DNA of 64,000 nt from Ceratotherium simum simum (taxonomy: Eukaryota; Chordata; Mammalia; Perissodactyla; Rhinocerotidae). The translations under genes and the position numbers were made by a program. Under the pieces are notes generated by a model. It was given only the letters and a program-made list of their open reading frames with translations, was not told the origin of the DNA and did not search any database. Shown one piece after another: positions 56,696-64,000 of the stretch. Positions within the stretch are counted from its first letter, which is position 1. Each line of letters begins with the position of its first letter. The stretch spans positions 2,307,064 to 2,371,063 of the forward strand of contig NW_004454173.1 of NCBI RefSeq assembly GCF_000283155.1, in the 5' to 3' direction.

Positions 56696-58589
56696 CCTAA
56701 GGGAACCATCTGGAGAAAAAGAAAGTGATGTCTGGTCAACTTTCCCCTGAGGAGAAAATGGGGAAGTGGGATGGCAAATTATCTACCGGTCAGGAGAGGT
56801 GACTTGCAAAACTATCTCTGGCCTGGACTTGAGATCAGACGCTGATGATGCTGTGAAGCTCAAACAGAGGTCCTGCGTAGTCGTGGGGAGATCTCCCCAG
56901 AGCTCCGTAGAAAGCTTTCCTCCACACTAGCATCCTGGGTAGGGGTGGGGTGAGGTCCAGGGTTCTCGGCACAATCCCCTCATGTCTGCCCAGAGAGAGG
57001 GCTACCCCCTGGGAGACCTGTCTGAACTCCATCTCCACGTAGGTTATGCAGAGTCCAGGTCGGGAGTGAGAGCGGGTGGAGAAGGCTGGACTGGGAGTGT
57101 GCAGGAGTGAGTGTCAGCTGAGGTGGGGATGCCCTGGTATCCAACGCAATTAACTTCATTCTGTTACAGTTAGGGGTTTTCTTATCATTCATTGGGGAGG
57201 CCTAGCCAGAGAATTCCAGCATTCCAGAGTGAGTTTAATTGTGGGTGATTTCATTCTGCCCTTTTTATGTTGGAGCCAGGGGCTTGCGTCATATAACAGT
57301 GAATTCAGGAGATTTTTATTTGCATGTGAATCATAGCTTTTCCAGCTGAATGTCACTTACTTGGAATTTTTGTCTGATTTTGTTTTTGTTTTTGTCTCTT
57401 GGTGTTTTTCCATCAGGCTCTTTGGCTAACCAGAAAAAAAAAAAATAGAGGAAGGGCTCAATGTGACTGGAGCAGGGTTTGAGTTGGCAACTCAAAAAGG
57501 AGAGTATTATGAATGTGAAAAAAGGAAAACGGATGCTTTATTTTGCTTTGAGGAAGGGACCAAGGCCAAGTCAAATTGAGAGCTCTAATTTGGGAATGGT
57601 GTTATTACAGGTCATTGGGAGTTGGTTACGCTCTAAATTGGGAGGCCAGTCACATGAGGAGGCAGCAAAGGCGATCACATGGGGGACAGTCAGGGATCTT
57701 TTACAATTAAGTTTTGTTTCATTTACTACACGGTTGAAATGCACTTCTGTCATGTTGAGAAACCAAGTCACCTTATTGGCTGGTGTGTGCTCCCTGTCTT
57801 GACCCATCAGTTGTCTTATAAATGAGCCAGTTCTTCTGATATGTGTGCTTTCCGGGGCTTTATTTAGGCACTGGAATCTGTTCAGTGATTAGTTGAGCAA
57901 GCCTTGTGCTAAAGGTTATATATCTGTTCTTCACCTTCACTTTCAGATCTGATTCCAAGGGGCCTGCTTCCTTTTCTTCCAAAGGCTCTACCCATTGTAG
58001 ATCTCAAGGTCAAGACATTCTGATAACTTTTAGAAATATATATATATATATAAAGAAGTGATGATCTCTATTTATTTGATTATCTTTCATTTTCTCAGTA
58101 CAGTTACTGTAAGCTTGCAAAATAAAAACAAAAAAAGATGGGTCCTGCCCCACCATGGGCAGTTAGGAACAAAGTATTCTTCCTACCACAAAATTGCAGC
58201 CTCTTGACATTCTTGGCATCATGGGGATGACCAGGAAGGGTTGTGTGTGGTAAGCTGCTGATTTTTCTTAGAGAACCAAAGTTGGCTTCATTGATGTATA
58301 AAGCCCTGATTAGTTAGCTGTGTTTGAAATAAAAACAAAAAAGCAGCCCAAGAAGAATATCTAGAATTCAGTGTCCCTGCAATCAAGTTGTGCTCATGGT
58401 CCTAAATGTGGCGTGTTACCAAGCCTGTGACACAGAGTCTGCTGGTGCTTCTGAAGCGTGCGGACCGGCGATGGTTGTGATCAAGGTTAGGAATAGGAGG
58501 TGTGTGGAAACTTTCTATAAAAGGCAGCCAGCTCCCCTGGATTGGTGTGGACAAGTGGTCAGGAAGCTCTAGCACTGTTTACAGCTGTC
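56696..58589. other. Unique sequence with a short (TA)n
   Basis: About 1.9 kb. A (TA)n run of about 20 bp lies at 58030-58051. A tataaaag word at 58516-58523 is TATA-box-like but has no other promoter support. The 107-codon frame at 57479-57802 shows no domain. Confidence 0.45.
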
Positions 58590-58655
58590 CCAGGGTACTG
58601 CTGTGTGACGTTGGGTGAGTTTTTCTGTGCCTCAGTTTCTCTGAATACCATATTG
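58590..58655 (+). mobile_element. MIR core fragment
   Basis: Plus orientation: a ctgctgtgtgacgttgggtg block and ttctgtgcctcagtttctct. Short, but it follows the MIR core. Confidence 0.65.
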
Positions 58656-59726
58656 GTTTTGGGATGGGAGGATAAGGGCTTCTGGAAATGTATGAGATGT
58701 GAGATGTTATCAGGTAAATGGAGGGAGCGTGGTGTCATGGGAGCACAAATCAGAGCCATGTGTCCCCAAACAGGGCTGGACTGCTAGTCTCTCCTCAGGC
58801 ATCATCCACTGAGGGTGATGCTTCTGACATCACAATACCCAGCTGGACACCCAATAATGATGAGCTGTGGCCAGTGGACACCAGAGGAGGGAAGAAAAGG
58901 AGGAGGACAGAGTGGAAAGGGAGGAGATGGAGCAATCCCTTATGTGATAATTCCATCAACTCACAACTTTTTCACCTAACATCTGGTTCAACTGGAATGT
59001 GTTCAGCTCCACATAACCTGTACAGCATCTGTGCCCTCCCCGCCAAACTCAGCAAAATATTATGGTCCTCTAATCAAGAGATTTTGCTCCTGTTGCCTCA
59101 TGTCTCGTGGTTCATCGTCAGACCTGTGAGTTGATACTTCTTCATCAGACGCTCTTCAGAGCAACCGTTCAGAGGTAACGCTCTGGCTCTGCAGTCCAGC
59201 CTCATCTGGGCCTCCTGCGACCCTCCTTGGAGCACCCTCCTTGGAGCAGCCCAGAACTCTGGGGATGATGTAGGGGTGGTTTGTAAGGGTGTGATTCTAT
59301 GATAAAGATGCTTTAAAATGGAAATTCTCACCTTCATTTTATTCACAAGCCACCCCAGGCCTGGGCAGACTTGTTTATTGTTCCGATGGCACTCTTCAAA
59401 CACAAGTGGGCCACATGGTAGCTCCCCTGTCCAGCCTCAGAAGGCACTGTGACTCCTTTTAACTGGCTAGATTGCTGTGAATGGAAAACTTGAGAGATCA
59501 ATCCTGTCCTAGAAATATTATGACATTTTGCTTGCTTGTTTGTTGGTTATGTTTTTTAATCCAACAACTTCCTCTTAAATAGTCCTTGCCACCCTTTGAA
59601 TTGATTCCCCTTAGCCCTTCTCCTGGTAGGAAATTTATTTTTCCCACCTGATTTCACATCAGCCTTAACCTGCTGATCATCCCAAAGCTGGAAATTGGAG
59701 GCCATGCTTTCTCTTAGTTCCTTTGA
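58656..59726. other. Unique sequence with a 14-bp tandem duplication
   Basis: About 1.07 kb. ccctccttggagca is repeated exactly at 59221-59234 and 59235-59248. A 138-codon plus frame (58718-59134) and a 101-codon minus frame (59098-59403) have no recognised domain. Confidence 0.5.
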
Positions 59727-59879
59727 CAGTGGGTCTCAAACGTAAGCCTGGATCTGAATCACCTGAAGAGCTTTTTAGACACAGAGTTTCTGATTCAGTA
59801 GATCTAGGGAGGGGTTGCGGAATTTGCATTTCTAACAAGTTTCCAGGTGTTTGAACCCCCTACACTTTGAGAACCAGTG
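59727..59879 (+). mobile_element. MER5A, non-autonomous hAT-Charlie relic
   Basis: Both ends are present: cagtgggtctcaaacgtaag at the left and cactttgagaaccagtg at the right, which are inverted copies of each other. Internal landmarks are gaatcacctgaagagctttt, gtttctgattcagtagatct and atttgcatttctaacaagtt. Confidence 0.95.
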
Positions 59880-59984
59880 CCTTAGGCCTTTTTGGCTCGC
59901 CTGTTCTCTCCTCCTCCCCTTCCCCAGTCTGTAGGAGAGGGTCCCATGGAGCATCATCCTGGTCCCTTAGATGATGGTGAGTGT

Positions 59985-60230
59985 TGCTAACAATCATTTA
60001 GCTTTCACTATGGGCCAGACATTGGTCCCCATGCTTCACACAGGTTAAATAACTCAAACATCACGACAATCCTGTGAGGTATCCCTTTTCCAGATGAGGA
60101 AACTGAAATGTACAAAGTGGTTAAGTGAATTGCCCAAGGTCACACAGCTAACTAAACGGAAGATCTGGATTCAAACCCAGACAATACAGCTAGAATTTGT
60201 GCTCTCAATCACTACGCTTTATTATCTTTC
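59985..60230 (-). mobile_element. MIR SINE, nearly full length
   Basis: Minus orientation: tttcactatgggccagacat, a caatcctgtgaggtatccct block, agatgaggaaactgaaatgt, gcccaaggtcacacagctaa, gattcaaacccagacaatac, then aatcactacgctttatta. Well preserved, both ends recognisable. Confidence 0.95.
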
Positions 60231-60655
60231 TTTTCTTTTTCCTCGAGTCACTTAGATCACCTGATACTCCTACAGTTCTTGGAAGTGAATACCTCGGAAC
60301 GGAGCCCTGACAACTGAGCCCATCTTAGGAGTTGTAACCTGTGTCTTGGGTCCAAGTCTCAGGGTGTCTTGGCTCTCCCACCTGTGTGTGTGTGTGAGTG
60401 GAGATGGTGGGGGGTCTTAGAGAGCAGACAGGGCCTCGGGAGGGGGCTGATGAGAAGACGCTAGGGAGCATCCACCTTGAAGAGGCCAGAGCTCCCCTTC
60501 TGACAGGGCCCAGTGTCCCTCACCATTCTGCCCTGGTCCAGAGGTTTCCACTGTTGACCCTTTGCCTAACCAGACACCTAACCAGAGACAGACAAAGCCA
60601 AGAACAAACAGATCTGCCAGATCTGCCGTGTCATCCTCCGAGATAGGAAACTGCA
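60231..60655. other. Unique sequence, no feature recognised
   Basis: About 425 bp between a MIR and an ERE. The short plus frame at 60398-60646 has no domain. Confidence 0.45.
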
Positions 60656-60973
60656 TGTATCTTTTTTTTTTTTTTGTGAGGAAGATCAGCCCTGAGCTAA
60701 CATCCATGCTATCCTCCTCTTTTTTGCTAAGGAAGACCAGCTCTGAGCTAACATCTATTGCCAATCCTCCTCCTTTTTTTTCCCCAAAGCCCCAGTAGAT
60801 AGTTGTATGTCATAGTTGCACATCCTTCTAGTTGCTATATGTGGGATGCGGCCTCAGCATGGCTGGAGAAGCAGTGCGTCAGTGCGCACCCGGGATCTGA
60901 ACCCCGGGCCGCCAGTAGCGGAGCGCGCGCACTTTACCGCTAAGCCACGGGGCTGGCCCTGTGTGTATCTTTT
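60656..60973 (-). mobile_element. ERE SINE, long two-module type
   Basis: Minus orientation. T-run, two tandem modules (gaggaagatcagccctgagc, then aggaagaccagctctgagct), the middle section (ccccagtagatagttgtatg) and the tRNA-like head with ccgggatctgaaccccgggc (B-box region) and accgctaagccacggggctg. tgtatctttt flanks it at 60656-60665 and 60964-60973. Same subtype as the copies at 2.4 and 52.8 kb. Confidence 0.94.
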
Positions 60974-61024
60974 GTCCAGCTTGGTCTAGCAAGCCTGCGT
61001 CATCAGCACCAACCTAGGCAAGTG

Positions 61025-61195
61025 AATAAGAGACACAGAAGTGGGAGGCATGGTCCCTGCCCTCAAGGAGCCAGTGGTCTGATTGAGGAGAAGGAGTGTC
61101 GTACAAGCGTGTACCTCACTGAGCTAGACTGTGTGGTGCAGCAAGGCGATGAGGGCCAGGGTAGATCAACAGGATTCAAGGAAGGAGGTAGATTC
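61025..61195 (+). mobile_element. Unnamed ancient repeat, 5' part fragment
   Basis: gaagtgggaggcatggtccc, tgccctcaaggagccagtgg and a gtgtggtgcagcaaggcgat block resemble the 5' part of the unnamed repeat at 44375-45055. Confidence 0.45.
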
Positions 61196-63668
61196 TTAAA
61201 CTCCTTCATGGATGATGATGGGGGGCAGGAGGGAGAGGGTTTGGCTGTATACAGGGTACCTCTACAGCAGAGAGTATAATGATAAATAACCATCTCTTTT
61301 AAGATTTAATAGCCAAAGGTTAAGCCTCCATTGGCCTAGTGGTAATTGATCAAGCTCTTTATGTTTTTCCAGTAAATAATATGTCAGATACTGGCTGGAG
61401 GTCTGTAGGAGGTTCTGGGGTTACTTTAGAAAATGGATTCTCTCCTTACAGAGTTGCCCGTTGGTTCTATAAATGGAGACCTTAACGTATTTCCCTCCTG
61501 CTCTTGTCTGATTCTCTCCAAATTCTTTGTATTGCAGACATTTCTATGTGGTACAAAGCTTTACCCATGGCTATCTCTGAAGGGACACCCCATTGAAAAG
61601 GGCAGATCCTAGCACCAAGCCATGTACATTGATAGGGACCATAGATAAATATCTACTGGATTAATAAATAACATGCACCTGTAAAGATGGTCGTGTAAAA
61701 CTAGATTAAAACAAAACAGGCCACTGCTGTCACTCTTGACTCTAGACCAGAGTGGCCTACGTCCTCTGGCTGTTTTTGTACTTCCTTTGGTTTAGAATTC
61801 TAGATAGTGTGTTTGAGATTCAGGAAAGATGAGCGAGAGGCCCTTGTCCACAGACATTGTAACTGTGGGCTCTGAGCTCTTGTCTTCTCCTGCAACATTC
61901 CCACAAAGTCTATTAAAGCCAAGGGTCCTCATCCGGTCAGTCCTCCTGATTCTGGTCCAGCCACTGACCTCTGGATCTATTTAATTTCATGGTGGGGGGC
62001 CCAGAAGGAGGGAAATTGCCTTGGCCATTCTCATTCCTGATTAGGGAACTTCATCCTTGACCATCGTCCCTCCTACCTTTTCTCCTTCTTACCCCACTGC
62101 CCTGGAGGACTTTAGAAATTAAAAAGCAGCTCTCTTCCTCAAAAAATCTGAACGATCTTATTCTAATGGCATCGACAGACCTACTAACCTGAAAACCAGT
62201 TTAGTGCACAAGTAGCAGGTGAAATTAAGCTGCCTTTTCTGCTTACCTTTGCATGAATCTTGGAGTAAGCTAATAGCTCAAGAAAACCAGAAAGGGAGGT
62301 GTGCCTCTAACTCCCTCTATAGGGCTATGCCTAAGGAGGACTAGAGCAGGACTGAATATGTTCTAGGGGCGGTCACCCAACTCCATCCTTGTGCAGCCAG
62401 TTAGGCCTTTCTTTTCAAATGTAGTAACACTTCATTTGTGACCATGGATTTGAATATCCTGCCTCCACAAAATTGTTCATTCTCTCCTCCATAGAATAAT
62501 TTGTACATGCATTTCAGATTTCATGCCTAAAATGAGTGATACATGAATTTTACTATCAACTTTTCTAACGTATATTTTGGGAATAGATATGTGCAGTTCC
62601 TTGGTGACAATATTTACAGAGTTACACACATCACAGGGCTCTTACATTCATAGTTATACTTTGGATTCCTCTCTCTCAAAATGGGAAATTTTGTCTATAA
62701 GTTGGTGAGCAACTTCCTCATTGTTTTAGAAAGTGGAGGACCCAGTGACTTAACAGTCCAGACTCATTTAAAGACATCGAGTGGCTTCCTGATGTCAGAG
62801 ATGCAACTTGTTCACTCTGGCCCTTCCCGGACTCGTGAGGTTTATAAGTCTGTTGTGTGAGGCGACTGTTGTTCAGTTTGGTCTGTTGGATCAAGCAGAA
62901 ACTATTCTTTTGTGACTTGACCTGTTTATATTCCTCCCAAGCCACTCCTTTGTTGATTCTGTTTGGACGTTGCCAAGGGTTTTGGCCCTAGCGTTCTTCG
63001 TTAACAAATAGTATTTCAATTAGGCTACCTGGACCACGGGGTACTTCTTTCAAGGCTCTCATTTCTAGTGCTTCTCATGGAACAAGGCCTGAATCTAAGT
63101 GTATAGTACAAAGCATGTTGTTCTCTTTTGCAAGGTTGGCATGAGGACTGCTAATTCATTACTTTGAAATACTATGAGAGAGTCATTTTGTGGGATGTGG
63201 GATTTTGTCAGCGGTGGTCTGGGAGTGTGAGAGTGGCACCAAGGATTAGTGAGTGGGAAGCTTCCTGCTTTGGAAACATTTACAGCCTCTCCTCTGGAGG
63301 GTTTTGGTATAAAAAACTAGCCGAATATGGTTTGCAAGGATTTATCTTGCATTTGTCAAGAGTAAGGTAACATTTTCTTCATCTCTAATTTATATGAAAG
63401 TTCCCATTGAAGAGATGACCAGATCACTCTGGAGTGGTAAGTGGGTCACTATTGGTGTCTATTAGGGCCAGAGGTACCTGGTTCTTGCCCTTTGAGGACA
63501 GTCAGGTGCCTATGAATGACCAGCATCTAATGACCTTCATGCTGTCAGAGAAAGCTCTAGTGGTTACAATGGGCTGTGGAGTCCACTACATAGATCCCTG
63601 CCTTTTTAGTGAATTCAATGGCATTACCATTTTTGAGTGATTTTTGCCAAGTAACATGAAGCTCCTTG
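61196..63668. other. Repeat-poor unique block
   Basis: About 2.5 kb with no recognised transposable element or gene. All frames are under 80 codons and show no known domain. Confidence 0.5.
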
Positions 63669-64000
63669 TATGAATTAACTATTGCCATATAACAAATTGC
63701 CCAAACCTAATGGCTTCATACAATAACATTTATCTCACAGCTTTCTGAGGGTCAGGAATTTGGAACAGGCTAGCTGGGTAGTTCTGGCTCAAGGTCTCTT
63801 GTAAGGATGCAGTCATGATATTGACTAGAGCTGGAGAATCCACTTCCAAGATGGCTCACTCACATGGCTGGCAAGTTGGTGCTGGCTGTTAGTAGGAGGC
63901 CTGAGTTCCTCCCCACACGGGCCTCTCCCGGGGGCTGCCTGAGTGTCTCCATGATTGGGGTGGCTGGCTTCCCCTAGAGTGAGTGAACCAAGAGAGTGAT
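63669..64000 (+). mobile_element. MaLR LTR, MLT1-like, cut by the window end
   Basis: attgccatataacaaattgc, a taatggcttcatacaataac block, tatctcacagctttctgagg, agctgggtagttctggctca and ccaagatggctcactcacat match the start of an MLT1-group LTR. It continues beyond the window. No retroviral genes are visible. Confidence 0.82.

Noticed and set aside
57385..57435. Possible splice acceptor (gtttttccatcag) before a short exon
   Set aside because: The downstream 17 bases run straight into an A-tract with no donor and no usable frame.
58516..58523. TATA box (tataaaag)
   Set aside because: A single short motif with no initiator, CpG cluster or downstream exon support.
59221..59248. Tandem 14-bp duplication
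   Set aside because: Real, but a minor slippage-type event with no evident function, so it is noted only in the feature list.
60880..60960. tRNA gene suggested by A-box and B-box-like words
   Set aside because: It is the tRNA-derived head of an ERE SINE, with no intact cloverleaf. The same holds for the other EREs and MIRs.

Overview
This window is ordinary nuclear DNA from a placental mammal, most likely a perissodactyl (horse, rhinoceros or tapir lineage). The main evidence is seven tRNA-derived SINEs of the ERE (equine repetitive element) type. Four or five of these still have good target-site duplications, so the family was active in this lineage. I cannot tell equid from rhinocerotid or tapirid by eye. 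The rest of the repeat content fits a mammal: L1 3' ends, about two dozen MIRs, L2, a CR1/L3-like LINE, MER5A and another hAT-like DNA element, MaLR LTRs and one ERV-type solo LTR.

I found no protein-coding gene, tRNA, rRNA or CpG-island promoter that I can support. All open reading frames are short (218 codons at most). Those that resemble proteins are L1 ORF2 C-terminal remnants or translated SINE and microsatellite sequence. The window therefore looks intronic or intergenic. Two cryptic-exon candidates are recorded at low confidence; the better one is a 60-bp segment at 39397-39456 with a strong acceptor, a usable donor and one open frame.

Layout. 1-13.4 kb is repeat-rich: a 5'-truncated L1 with a 14-bp duplication (1434-2204), two EREs, a MIR split by an ERE (4325-4775), an MLT1-like LTR, an old ERE next to an L1MB-like 3' end, an LTR-like element (8701-9176) and an old L1 split by a MIR. 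13.4-19 kb is mostly unique with scattered MIRs and a second young L1 (16971-17521). 19.4-20.6 kb holds a three-level nest: old L1, then ERE, then a 630-bp solo LTR. 21.5-24.7 kb holds DNA transposon relics and a long copy of an ancient repeat I cannot name. 24.7-28.6 kb is unique. 30.3-31.4 kb has a full-length MIR and an ERE containing a 100-N assembly gap. 35-41 kb is repeat-poor and holds an AT-rich palindrome (37014-37240) and the exon candidate. 41.3-45 kb is dense in MIR, L2 and the unnamed repeat. 45-51 kb is repeat-poor apart from a GATA microsatellite. 52.7-61 kb holds two further EREs, a CR1/L3 LINE split by an L1, MER5A and a MIR. The window ends inside an MLT1-like LTR.

The elements do not form a pathway. 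What they record is insertion order and age. No previously undescribed biological system is visible. The points most worth checking are the modular ERE subtypes, the nested insertions, two inverted-repeat structures (6075-6119 and 37014-37240), a FOX-motif and CpG patch near 2.9-3.2 kb, and the 60-bp exon candidate.
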